From: an uncultured Clostridia bacterium
Lineage (GTDB): Bacteria > Bacillota > Clostridia > Christensenellales > UBA1242
NCBI GenBank assembly: GCA_944380415.1
Contig: CALWHN010000009.1
Location: forward strand, 1 to 37,620
Length of the DNA stretch: 37,620 nt
Direction of reading: 5' to 3'
Shown here: in pieces, positions 7,630-15,100 of the stretch
Layout of the letters: the number at the start of each line of letters is the position of its first letter
Numbering within the stretch: the first letter of the stretch is position 1
The notes under the pieces: model-generated
What the model was told of the DNA's origin: nothing
What the model saw: only the letters and a program-made list of their open reading frames with translations
The model's database searches: none
Translations under genes and position numbers: made by a program

Positions 7630-7971
7630 GTTAGTTAGCCAGATGGTCGCATGCCTTTGTAGTGAAGTGCATGAGGAAAGTCCGAGCTCCAAAGAACAGG
7701 GCGCCGGTTAACTGCCGGCGGAGGCGACTTTAGGGAAAGTGCAACAGAAATAAACCGCCAAGAGTTTTCTTGGTAAGGATGGAAAGGGGAGGTAAGAGCT
7801 CACCGCGCGCTTGGTAACAAGCGCGGCACATGTAAACCCCGCCCGGAGTAAGGTTAAAAGAGGCAATGGGTTGTTCGCTCGCTTCTTAACAACACCGCTT
7901 GAGCGTTCTGGAAACAGTTCGCCTAGATAGATGACCATCAAATACAGAACTCGGCTTACAGACTAGCTAAC
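7630..7971 (+). ncRNA. rnpB: RNase P RNA
   Basis: The catalytic RNA that removes 5' leaders from pre-tRNA. Conserved elements: GAGGAAAGTCCGAGCTCC (about 7672-7689), AGGGAAAGTGCAACAGAAA and TAAACCGCC (about 7733-7760), the central GGTAAGGATGGAAAGG, and the 3' ACAGAACTCGGCTTACAGAC. Helix P1 pairs GTTAGTTAG (7630-7638) with CTAGCTAAC (7963-7971) with one G-U pair, which fixes both ends. The 342-nt size fits; the overall pattern looks like the ancestral A type rather than Bacillus B type, but I have not folded it fully. Confidence 0.95.
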
Positions 7972-7982
7972 AAAAGAAAACA

Positions 7983-8012
7983 AACCGTGCAAAATCTTGC
8001 GCGGTTTTTTTG
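7983..8012 (+). terminator. rnpB terminator
   Basis: AACCGTGCAA paired with TTGCGCGGTT (one G-T pair), followed by a run of T, beginning about 12 nt past the RNase P RNA. Confidence 0.85.
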
Positions 8013-8044
8013 TAATATTTTGTCAAAACTTCCGCCCAAAAAGT

Positions 8045-8072
8045 TTGAATGTTGAGTAAAATGTGTTAAAAT
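8045..8072 (+). promoter_or_regulatory. Candidate promoter of the LRR surface protein
   Basis: TTGAAT (8045-8050), a 16-bp spacer and TAAAAT (8067-8072). The ribosome binding site AGGGGG is just before the ATG at 8123. Confidence 0.5.
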
Positions 8073-8122
8073 TAGAAAAATATATACTAGAAAATTGCTT
8101 AAAATAAATTTTAGGGGGAAGT

Positions 8123-10633
8123 ATGAGTTTAAAAACAAAGTTAATTTCATCAATCTCAATGTTTGTTTTGGTTTTGGCGCTCTTGGTTGTTGGCGTCTTT
8201 GCGCTGCCCCAAGAAACGATTACGCTTGGCGGAACAATCAATTTCCAAGCAAAAAACGTCTACGCCGAAATAACGGGAACAATTTCCGGCCAGGAAAACG
8301 GCCCAACAACGCTTCCAAAGCTTGAGTTTTCAAACGGCCAAACGCCGGACACTTCTGGCTGGGCAAAAGGAGATCTCGTCTTCGACCCAAACGCATCCCC
8401 AATTCAAATTCAAATTGCAATCAATGTTAAAAACCTAAGCGGTGAAAGGTCGCTCTTCGTAAAAGTTGAGGACCTTGTTGGCGCGGTAACAAATTTAACA
8501 AAGTCCGTAATGGTTGGCGCGGAGGACCAGGAAGGCGCATATGTTGAAGTTCTTCCCCTTCAAAGCGTTGACTACGTAATTTCCCTTTCCCCAACCGATG
8601 AAGGGGAGTCCGTAACCGGAGAATATAACTATCTAATAACCCTTATCGATGAATCCGAAACGCAGGATATTGAAATCCAGGCAAATCCAAACATGGAAAC
8701 CCTTGGCTCGGTTTCCGGCGGCGGAACATTTGACCTTGGCGACACGGTAACCTTAAGAGCAACGCGCTCTGGCTCCAACACCTTCCTTGCTTGGGCAACA
8801 TCAACCGATCCGAACACAATGGAAATCCTTTCAACGTCAGCAACCTATTCCTTTGAGCTGACCATGGACAGCCCAAGAACCTATTACGCTCTCTTCAACC
8901 AAACAACCTCAACCAGCCAGACGGTTGGAGATTTGGTCTACACTTTCTACAACGAAGCAAAACTTGCAAGCGTAACGGGCACAACCTCAACCTCTCTTTC
9001 CGGCGCCTTGGAAATTCCTTCAGTAGTTCCAGGCGGGGAGAATTCTTATAAGGTTTATTTAATAGGCAATAATGCCTTCCAAAACTGCAGCAGTTTAACC
9101 TCAATAACAATCCCAGAGGGGGTGGCCTCAATTGGAAATTATGCTTTCGATGGTTGCAGCAGTTTAGCCTCAATAACAATCCCAGAAGGAGTAAGATCAA
9201 TTGGCTATTATTCTTTCAGAAAATGCAGCAATTTAACATCGGTAACTCTTCCAAGCACATTGACCTCAATTGGAAATTATGCTTTCAGAAATTGCAGCAG
9301 TCTGGAGGCTTTCTATGGGGCCGGAAACAGTTATTATACTAATGACGACAACAGGGCGCTTATTGTAGATGGAGGAGAGACGCTTTTAGCTTATGCTGTT
9401 GCAAATCAGGCGATTTCTTATTTAATTCCAGAGGGGGTGACCTCAATTGGCGCTAATGCTTTCAGTAATTGCAGCAGTTTAACCACAATAACAATCCCAG
9501 AGGGGGTGACCTCAATTGGCACTGGTGCTTTCCAAAGTTGCAGCGGTTTAACCCCAATAAGGCTTCCAAGCACATTGACCTCAATTGGAAATAATGCTTT
9601 CCGGGATTGCAGCGGTTTAACATCAATAACAATCCCAGAAGGAGTGACCTCAATTAATTTTGGCGCTTTTGGTGGTTGCAGCGGTTTAACATCAATAACA
9701 CTTCCAAGCACGTTGACCTCAATTGGCGGTTCCGCTTTCGATGGTTGCAGCAGTTTAGCCTCAATAACAATCCCAGAAGGGGTGACCTCAATTGGCTCTT
9801 CTGCTTTCTCTTTTTGCAGCAGTTTAACGTCAATAACAATCCCAGAAGGCGTGACCTCAATTGAAAATTATACTTTCCAAAGCTGCAGCAACTTAACCTC
9901 AATAACTCTTCCAAGCACATTGACCTCAATTGGAAGTTTTGCTTTCTCTGCTTGCAGCAGTTTAACGTCAATAACAATCCCAGAAGGCGTGACCTCAATT
10001 GGCAATAATGCTTTCAACGGTTGCAGAGGTTTGGAGGCTTTTTATGGACCAGGAAATAGCTATTACACGATTGATGACAACAGAGCGCTTATTGTCGATG
10101 GTGGAGAGCGCCTTTTGGCTTATGCTATTGCAAACACGTCAACGTCTTATACAATCCTGGAAGGAGTGACCTCAATTGGCAATGCTGCTTTCTCTAACTG
10201 CAGCAGTTTAACCTCAATAACAATCCCAGAAGGAGTGACCTCAATTGGCAGTTATGCTTTCTATGGTTGCAGCAGTTTAACCGAAATAACTCTCCCAAGC
10301 ACATTGACCTCAATTGGCAGTTATGCTTTCCAGAGTTGCAGGGGCTTAACGGAAATTACGATTAATGGAAACATTTCGACATTAGAGACAGGCGCATATT
10401 CAAACTGCACAAACTTAACGAAATTGACCCTTGGTGCAGGCGTTGAAAGCATTCCAAGCAACTTGTTTACAGACAAAGACAACAACTTGCTAAAATTGAC
10501 TGAAATTATTGTCGAAGAAGGTTCAAGTTTAAGCGCGGCGCTTCCACCCTATGGGAAATGGGAAAAGGACGGGGGAAGCACTGTTACAAGCCTCTCCGGA
10601 GCGGGAACTTACACAAGGACGGACATTCAATAG
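8123..10633 (+). CDS. BspA-type leucine-rich-repeat surface protein with TasA/SipW-style N-terminus
   Basis: 836 aa. The N-terminus (MSLKTKLISSISMFVLVLAL then LVVGVFALPQE) followed by LGGTINFQAKNVYAEITGTI matches the SipW-dependent-type signal peptide and beta-domain start seen in TasA-like proteins. Residues about 185-265 resemble an InlB B-repeat (GGTFDLGDTVTLRATRSG, then FLAWATS, TYYALFN). From about residue 310 there are 17 BspA-type LRR units of 23 residues with the pattern AF..CSSLTSITIPEGVTSIG. Two insert modules (LEAFYG.GNSYYT, then DNRALIVDGGE) interrupt the array after units 4 and 13. No LPXTG or C-terminal membrane anchor is visible, so the mode of attachment is unknown. Such proteins mediate adhesion in other gut and oral bacteria; that role here is inferred. 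Confidence 0.88.
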   Translation: MSLKTKLISSISMFVLVLALLVVGVFALPQETITLGGTINFQAKNVYAEITGTISGQENGPTTLPKLEFSNGQTPDTSGWAKGDLVFDPNASPIQIQIAINVKNLSGERSLFVKVEDLVGAVTNLTKSVMVGAEDQEGAYVEVLPLQSVDYVISLSPTDEGESVTGEYNYLITLIDESETQDIEIQANPNMETLGSVSGGGTFDLGDTVTLRATRSGSNTFLAWATSTDPNTMEILSTSATYSFELTMDSPRTYYALFNQTTSTSQTVGDLVYTFYNEAKLASVTGTTSTSLSGALEIPSVVPGGENSYKVYLIGNNAFQNCSSLTSITIPEGVASIGNYAFDGCSSLASITIPEGVRSIGYYSFRKCSNLTSVTLPSTLTSIGNYAFRNCSSLEAFYGAGNSYYTNDDNRALIVDGGETLLAYAVANQAISYLIPEGVTSIGANAFSNCSSLTTITIPEGVTSIGTGAFQSCSGLTPIRLPSTLTSIGNNAFRDCSGLTSITIPEGVTSINFGAFGGCSGLTSITLPSTLTSIGGSAFDGCSSLASITIPEGVTSIGSSAFSFCSSLTSITIPEGVTSIENYTFQSCSNLTSITLPSTLTSIGSFAFSACSSLTSITIPEGVTSIGNNAFNGCRGLEAFYGPGNSYYTIDDNRALIVDGGERLLAYAIANTSTSYTILEGVTSIGNAAFSNCSSLTSITIPEGVTSIGSYAFYGCSSLTEITLPSTLTSIGSYAFQSCRGLTEITINGNISTLETGAYSNCTNLTKLTLGAGVESIPSNLFTDKDNNLLKLTEIIVEEGSSLSAALPPYGKWEKDGGSTVTSLSGAGTYTRTDIQ
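9070..10400 (+). repeat. Coding 69-bp LRR repeat array with two alternating cassettes
   Basis: About 17 copies of a 69-bp unit are near-identical at DNA level, not only in protein. Two cassette types recur: one encoding TIPEGVTSIG (containing ACAATCCCAGA) and one encoding LPSTLTSIG (containing CTTCCAAGCACATTGACC). Their order is irregular. A longer module of about 125 bp occurs twice (about 9299-9425 and 10028-10155). This indicates recent duplication or gene conversion. Confidence 0.9.
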
Positions 10634-10655
10634 CTTTAAATTTTATTAATTGATT

Positions 10656-10686
10656 AAAACCAGGCAAATTAGCCTGGTTTTTTTTG
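10656..10686 (+). terminator. Terminator of the LRR gene
   Basis: AAAACCAGGC (10656-10665), loop AAATTA, GCCTGGTTTT (10672-10681) and a continuing T run. Confidence 0.92.
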
Positions 10687-10689
10687 CGC

Positions 10690-11034
10690 TTAAAAATTTT
10701 AAATTTAATTTAAATATTTAATTTATTTATTAATTTTAAATCTTGTTTATATTTAATTTCCTTTCTTTTAATAGTTAATAATAAATTATTAATATATTTA
10801 TTTTTTTTAATTAATAATTAATTTAGTTTTTAATATTTCAATTAATATATAATATATTTCAATTAATATATAATATATTTCAATTAATGTATAATATATT
10901 TTTTATTATTTTTAGATTTATTTTTTATAAAAAAAGGTAACTACATTAAGGTGTTTTTTTATTGGGAAAAAGCCGCCGGAGGGAAATTGCAAAAAAGCCC
11001 AGGGAGGGAAGGAAAGAGAAGATTTAAACTTGTT
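10690..11034. other. Extremely AT-rich intergenic stretch
   Basis: Bases 10690-10935 contain only about a dozen G or C (about 5% GC), much lower than other intergenic DNA in the window. They hold a 21-bp tandem repeat and no credible ORF. The remainder (10936-11034) is purine-rich with no recognised RNA. A 16-bp stretch (11016-11031) repeats part of the neighbouring tRNA T-arm (11045-11060) with one mismatch. Confidence 0.7.
10835..10897. repeat. Three tandem 21-bp repeats, A/T-only apart from one C
   Basis: Copies at 10835-10855, 10856-10876 and 10877-10897. The first two are identical and the third has one A-to-G change. Each begins ATTTCAATTAAT. The 21-bp period is two helical turns, so the copies lie on one face of the DNA. 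Confidence 0.9.
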
Positions 11035-11111
11035 TGGTCTGAGTGAGAAGATTTGAACTTCCGACCTCTTGAACCCCATTCAAGCGCGCTACCAAACTGC
11101 GCCACACCCAG
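11035..11111 (-). tRNA. tRNA-Pro(GGG)
   Basis: The acceptor stem pairs CTGGGTG with CACTCAG (one G-U), discriminator A, and CCA is encoded. The D-arm is GCGC...GCGC. The anticodon stem CTTGA/TCAAG encloses the loop ATGGGGT, giving anticodon GGG (reads CCC/CCU). The T-arm is GGAAG-TTCAAAT-CTTCT. 77 nt including CCA. Confidence 0.93.
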
Positions 11112-11500
11112 TTACTTAAAGAGTTTAACATTTTTATTTCCCCGTGTCAAACATATCTTAAATTTGCCCGAAGAGGCGCGTTTGTTTTTAATTTCAACGG
11201 GCATTTTAGGGTTTGAAGAAGAGCCTTTTCCTTGAACGGAATTTTACCTTTGGAAAGAATTTTGTTTTTAAAAACCAAAAGCTTTTATTGCTAGTTGGGC
11301 GGAGGAAACTTGTTAAAGAGAAGTTTTTTTGGGCTAAAAAATGTTTTCTCATGAGCGTGGCTTTGACTTTTTAAAGGCTTTCTTTTTAAGGGCTTTCTAA
11401 TTGTTGGCCGCCCCAAAGATTTGTTTTGGCGAAGGTTTTTATTCGCGGCGGTTAAAGTTTTTTTGAACAATAATTTTAAAGGACGGAAACAAATTTAAAT
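11112..11500. other. Intergenic region with no recognised feature
   Basis: About 390 bases between tRNA-Pro and the rseP terminator. Short ORFs exist in several frames, but none has a ribosome binding site or family resemblance. I see no RNA gene, promoter pair or repeat that I can support. Base composition is closer to coding DNA than the neighbouring AT-rich stretch, so it could be a decayed gene, but no reading frame can be reconstructed by eye. Confidence 0.5.
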
Positions 11501-11524
11501 AAAAACGCCGCAGAAACTGCGGCG
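11501..11524 (-). terminator. Terminator of the frr-uppS-cdsA-rseP operon
   Basis: On the minus strand CGCCGCAG-TTT-CTGCGGCG is followed by TTTTTATTT, 4 bases past the rseP stop. Confidence 0.9.
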
Positions 11525-11528
11525 AAAG

Positions 11529-12671
11529 CTAGAGAACGAAGTGGAGAATGTCAAGGACTACAACGAGGGTTAGAAGGAAGGCCAGCCCACAGAAGTTTAT
11601 TATCCCCTGAACCTTTGCCGGAATTGGCTTTTTTCTAATCCACTCAACGCCTGTAAAAACAATTTGGGCGCCGTCCAGCGCGGGGAAGGGAAGAAGGTTG
11701 AACATTGCAAGGTTTGCCGCAATCAGCGGAAGAAGAATGAAGAGGTTAACAATTGAGGCCTGCGCGCTTGTTGCAATTACGCTTATTGTTGCAATTGGCC
11801 CGCCAACATCTGCCGTTGAAAGTTGGAAGGTGATGAGCAACCAAAGTGATTTTAAAACCGCCCAGGCCATCATAACGGCAAGAACAAAGCTTTGGCCAAG
11901 CGCCTCAAAAAACGGCCGCGGATAGAGGCTTAAATCTCCAAGCGAGTAAAGTTTATTTCCATTTGCGTCGAAGGCATAGATTTCTGGGTTTTCAGTGTCT
12001 TGAAGCTGCTCTTCTGTTAGGGTTGAAGGGTCAATTCCGTCCTTAAATTTTTGTTTTAACTGGACGGTTAGGGTTATCATTTCATTTTGTTTGGTTTCTT
12101 CGTTGTATCTTCTAACGGTAATTTCAAAGTCCTCATTCTTATTCTGGGCGGTCAGAAGCTGGGAGAGAGTTCCGTTTGTTGCAAAGTTAACGTCCTTTCC
12201 GTTGACTTGATAGATTACGTCTCCCTTTAAAAGGTTGTCGTTGTAGATTGAGTTTGAAGAGACCTGGTATATATCAAAGCCAAAGGAAACTAGGAGAATG
12301 AAGGAAAATATTATTGCAGAAAGAAAGTTAAAAAACGCCCCAGAGAAGAGGACGATTATTCTCTTCCAAGGTTTTTGGTTCGTGAACGCGTCTGGGTTGT
12401 TTTTTCCATCTTCTTCTCCGTTTTCCCCCTCAAAAGCGCAATAGCCGCCAAGAGGGAAGATTCGAATTGAAAATTTTTCCCCGCGCTTGTTTGTTTTTGA
12501 AAAAATTGCCTTTCCAAAGCCAATTGAAAACTCGTTTATTTTAAATTTTAAAACCCGGCCGGCGATGTAGTGGCCAAGTTCGTGGATCATAATCATCAAA
12601 AGAAAAATTAATATTGCAACCAATATGTAAACAATTGTCATTCCGTTAAACCCTAAAAAAGTAATTCCCAA
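11529..12671 (-). CDS. rseP: RIP metalloprotease RseP (site-2 protease family)
   Basis: 380 aa from TTG 12671 with GGAG upstream; an ATG ten codons later is an equally plausible start. It is a zinc intramembrane protease that cleaves membrane-bound anti-sigma factors and signal-peptide remnants. Visible: first membrane segment with HELGHYIAGR (His30, Glu31, His34), a following GFGKAIFSKTNKRGEKFSIR beta-loop, FPLGGYCAFEGE, a periplasm-facing PDZ-like domain (about 130-240) and the distal NLLPFPALDGAQIV motif (the LDG Asp is a zinc ligand) before the last membrane segment. It lies 14 bp downstream of cdsA. In most bacteria dxr sits between cdsA and rseP; here dxr is missing from the operon. Confidence 0.93.
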   Translation of the reverse strand: MGITFLGFNGMTIVYILVAILIFLLMIMIHELGHYIAGRVLKFKINEFSIGFGKAIFSKTNKRGEKFSIRIFPLGGYCAFEGENGEEDGKNNPDAFTNQKPWKRIIVLFSGAFFNFLSAIIFSFILLVSFGFDIYQVSSNSIYNDNLLKGDVIYQVNGKDVNFATNGTLSQLLTAQNKNEDFEITVRRYNEETKQNEMITLTVQLKQKFKDGIDPSTLTEEQLQDTENPEIYAFDANGNKLYSLGDLSLYPRPFFEALGQSFVLAVMMAWAVLKSLWLLITFQLSTADVGGPIATISVIATSAQASIVNLFILLPLIAANLAMFNLLPFPALDGAQIVFTGVEWIRKKPIPAKVQGIINFCGLAFLLTLVVVLDILHFVL

Positions 12672-12684
12672 AATAGTTCTCCGT

Positions 12685-13635
12685 TTATATAATTATAGCC
12701 AAAATGGCGAAGATTAGAACGAAGGGCGCATTGAAAATGTGGCTGTCAAGCCTGTCTAAGAAGCCGCCATGGCCGGGGAAGATGTTTCCGCTATCCTTAA
12801 CGTTTGCACGGCGTTTAAGCTTGGATTCAAAAAGGTCTCCCGCCTGGCAAACAATTGAGCCAAAGAAGCCCAAAACAGCGAACATCCAAACGGTAACTCC
12901 CGCGCCTGCAAGCGCGCTGTTGATGCTTGAAAAGGCTGTTAAGAGATAGTAATATCCGCCCATCAAAAGGCTTGTTGCCAAAATTGATGTAACCGAGCCG
13001 GAAATTGTCTTGTTTGGGCTGATTTTCTTGCAAAGCTTAGGCCCCTTAAAAGCCATTCCTCCAAGCATTGCAAACGTGTCTGAGAAAATTGGAATCATGA
13101 AGGCGGCGGCAAGAAGAATCCAGCCAAGGTTTCCGCCAAACAAAAGAATGTTGCTTCCGCCAAACGCGTCAATTCTGTTTAAAATCATCAAGCAAAGGAG
13201 CATGAAAGACGGATAGATGAATGTTAAAAATGTTTTAGAAGAAATTAAAAGCGCTTTCTTTAAGCGTCCAATGTTGTGTTTTTTGTATAAAACCTCTTGT
13301 TTTGAGTTTATGAAAAGATAGGAGATAAATACAATTAAAAACGCCACAAGCAAAATTGAAAGTTGAATTATTATGTAAACATAGATGTCAAGCGAAAAGA
13401 TGAAGTAAAACATGTGGCCGGCGAACATGAAAGAAGGGTATAGCCCTGCCGCAATTTGGCAGGTTGGATTTCCACATTTTGAAAGTAGATTTGAGGCTTC
13501 AATTGCGCAAAAGATGCAAATTGCGCCGATGAAAAGGTCGAAGATATAAAGCCCATATGTTTCAATTAGCCTAAATGCAAAGGCTGCAACAAGTGCAACA
13601 ATTAAAATTAACCCAACAACAACTCTTTTTTTCAT
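12685..13635 (-). CDS. cdsA: Phosphatidate cytidylyltransferase
   Basis: 316 aa, start ATG 13635 with AGGAG upstream. It makes CDP-diacylglycerol from phosphatidic acid and CTP, the branch point of phospholipid synthesis. It has about eight membrane segments and the family signature near the C-terminus (KRRANVKDSGNIFPGHGGFL then DRLDSHIFNAPF), including the GHGG and LDRxDS motifs. It is somewhat longer than the typical 260-280 aa, mainly in the middle hydrophilic loop (FINSKQEVLYKKHNIGRLKK). It is third in the operon after frr and uppS. Confidence 0.94.
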   Translation of the reverse strand: MKKRVVVGLILIVALVAAFAFRLIETYGLYIFDLFIGAICIFCAIEASNLLSKCGNPTCQIAAGLYPSFMFAGHMFYFIFSLDIYVYIIIQLSILLVAFLIVFISYLFINSKQEVLYKKHNIGRLKKALLISSKTFLTFIYPSFMLLCLMILNRIDAFGGSNILLFGGNLGWILLAAAFMIPIFSDTFAMLGGMAFKGPKLCKKISPNKTISGSVTSILATSLLMGGYYYLLTAFSSINSALAGAGVTVWMFAVLGFFGSIVCQAGDLFESKLKRRANVKDSGNIFPGHGGFLDRLDSHIFNAPFVLIFAILAIII

Positions 13636-13647
13636 TTTTTCTCCTGT

Positions 13648-14340
13648 TTAAACGTTTCCAAATCTCCTATTTCGCTTAGAATATTCAATTAAACACTTAA
13701 CAAATTTTCTTTCATTAAAGCTTGGCCAAAAGAACTTTGGAAAGTAAAGCTCGCTGTAGGCCGCTTGCCACAGCATGAAGTTTGAAAGTCTCATCTCTCC
13801 GCTTGTTCGAATTATAAAGTCCGGGTCTGGAAGGCCGTTTGTGTAGAGCAGTTCTTCAAAATCCTTTTCGCTCACGGTTTTAAGATTTTTTTCCAAAGCT
13901 AAATTTGTTGCCCTAACAATTTCCGCGCGCCCGCCATAGTTTAGCCCAAGATTGAAAACAACGCCGCGATTTTTCTTTGTTCTTTCAATTAAATTTTTGA
14001 TTGAGGCTTGAAGTTCAAGATCCAACTTGGAAACATCTCCCATAACTCTCAAAACAAAGCCGTTTTCAACGAAAGAGTCTCCCTTTTCATTAATTAAATT
14101 TTTCAGAATTTCAAAAATTCCATCAACCTCTTGTTTGCTTCGCTTCCAGTTCTCCGTTGAGAAGGCAAAAACAGAGATAACTTCAATATGATATTTTTTT
14201 GCGCAGGAGAGCAGTCTTTCAATTGCTTTTGCGCCCTCTTCGTGGCCAGAAAGCCTCTCAAGCCCTCTTTTTTTAGCCCAGCGCCCGTTTCCGTCTAAGA
14301 TGACGCCAATGTGGCGGGGCAGTTTTGACAGTTTTTTCAT
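13648..14340 (-). CDS. uppS: Undecaprenyl diphosphate synthase (isoprenyl transferase)
   Basis: 230 aa, start ATG 14340 with AAGAAGAG upstream. It condenses isopentenyl diphosphate with farnesyl diphosphate in cis to give the C55 lipid carrier for peptidoglycan and teichoic acid precursors. Motifs: HIGVILDGNGRWAKKRG with catalytic Asp16, GHEEGAKAI, FAFSTENWKRSKQEV, LNYGGRAEI and the C-terminal PDFIIRTSGEMRLSNFMLWQ with AYSELYF. The length is normal, slightly short. It follows frr by 16 bp and precedes cdsA by 12 bp. Confidence 0.95.
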   Translation of the reverse strand: MKKLSKLPRHIGVILDGNGRWAKKRGLERLSGHEEGAKAIERLLSCAKKYHIEVISVFAFSTENWKRSKQEVDGIFEILKNLINEKGDSFVENGFVLRVMGDVSKLDLELQASIKNLIERTKKNRGVVFNLGLNYGGRAEIVRATNLALEKNLKTVSEKDFEELLYTNGLPDPDFIIRTSGEMRLSNFMLWQAAYSELYFPKFFWPSFNERKFVKCLIEYSKRNRRFGNV

Positions 14341-14356
14341 TTAACTCTTCTTTTAA

Positions 14357-14923
14357 TTAAACTTCCATGGTTTCTTTTTCTTTTGCAAGGCAAATCTCAT
14401 CTGCAAGGGCGTTGTACTTATCTACAAGCTTTTGAACGTCTTTTTCGGCAGAATCGAATTCGTCCTCTGAAATTTCGCTATCCTTTTTCATTTGTTTAAA
14501 GATGTCAAGGCAGTCTCTTCTTGCGCCGCGAATAGAGATTTTTGCGTTCTCGCAAAGAGTTTTAACTTGTTTAACAATCTCTCTTCTTCTCTCCTCTGTT
14601 AGCGCGGGGAAGATCAACCTGATTACCTTTCCGTCATCGATTGGGTTGACACCCAAATCTGCCTGGGCGATTGCCTTTGAAACATTTACAAGCTGGCTTG
14701 CGTCCCAAACGCTTATAACAAGCATTCTTGCCTCTGGAACAGAAATGTTTGCCATTTGGTTAATTGGCGTTGGTGTTCCATAGTAATCTACGGTTATCTT
14801 GTCCAAAATATGTGGGTTTGCTCTTCCCGCACGAATTGTGCTGTATTCATTTTTCAGATATGAAATCGTCTTTTCCATATCCTCTCGGCAAGCCTCTAAA
14901 TAGGCCTTAAGTTCTTCATCCAT
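14357..14923 (-). CDS. frr: Ribosome recycling factor
   Basis: 188 aa from ATG 14923; this start is preferred over the ATG five codons earlier because GAGAGG sits 6 nt upstream of it. With EF-G it splits post-termination ribosomes. Family features: a long N-terminal helix (ACREDMEKTISYLKNEYSTI), RAGRANPHILDKITVDYYG, PINQMANISVPEARMLVISV, KAIAQADLGVNPIDDGKVIR and LTEERRREIVKQVK. It heads the frr-uppS-cdsA-rseP operon; pyrH, tsf and rpsB, which usually lie upstream, are not here because a divergent surface-protein gene occupies that position. Confidence 0.96.
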   Translation of the reverse strand: MDEELKAYLEACREDMEKTISYLKNEYSTIRAGRANPHILDKITVDYYGTPTPINQMANISVPEARMLVISVWDASQLVNVSKAIAQADLGVNPIDDGKVIRLIFPALTEERRREIVKQVKTLCENAKISIRGARRDCLDIFKQMKKDSEISEDEFDSAEKDVQKLVDKYNALADEICLAKEKETMEV

Positions 14924-14960
14924 TTTAACACCTCTCATTAAAGTTATTAGATTTAAGATA

Positions 14961-14989
14961 ATTTTATAATAATTTTAATATATTTCCAA
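14961..14989 (-). promoter_or_regulatory. Promoter of the frr operon
   Basis: On the minus strand TTGGAA (14984-14989), a 17-bp spacer and TAAAAT (14961-14966), about 40 bp ahead of frr, which here has a normal leader with a Shine-Dalgarno. Confidence 0.55.
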
Positions 14990-15053
14990 ACATTTAAATA
15001 CGATGCATGCTTCTTTTTTCCGCTTAAAATGTCATATTTTTTATTATTAAGTA

Positions 15054-15096
15054 TTGACATATTTGGCAAATTGGGATATAATTTGGGCAAGGAGAG
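15054..15096 (+). promoter_or_regulatory. Perfect-consensus sigma-A promoter and ribosome binding site of the GLUG surface protein
   Basis: TTGACA (15054-15059), exactly 17 bp, TATAAT (15077-15082). GGAGAG (15091-15096) lies 5 nt before ATG 15101. Both hexamers are perfect, predicting very high expression with a leader of about 12 nt. Confidence 0.9.
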
Positions 15097-15100
15097 ATGT

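Noticed and set aside
9070..10400. Regular repeats that could be mistaken for a CRISPR array
   Set aside because: The 69-bp period is in frame throughout an open LRR gene, there are no unique spacers, and the translated product is a standard BspA-type repeat.
11053..11235. Plus-strand ORF starting inside the tRNA-Pro gene
   Set aside because: It begins in the antisense of a tRNA, lacks a ribosome binding site and resembles nothing known.
10936..11500. Small RNA genes such as tmRNA, SRP RNA or 6S RNA around the tRNA
   Set aside because: None of the conserved sequence blocks of these RNAs is visible on either strand.
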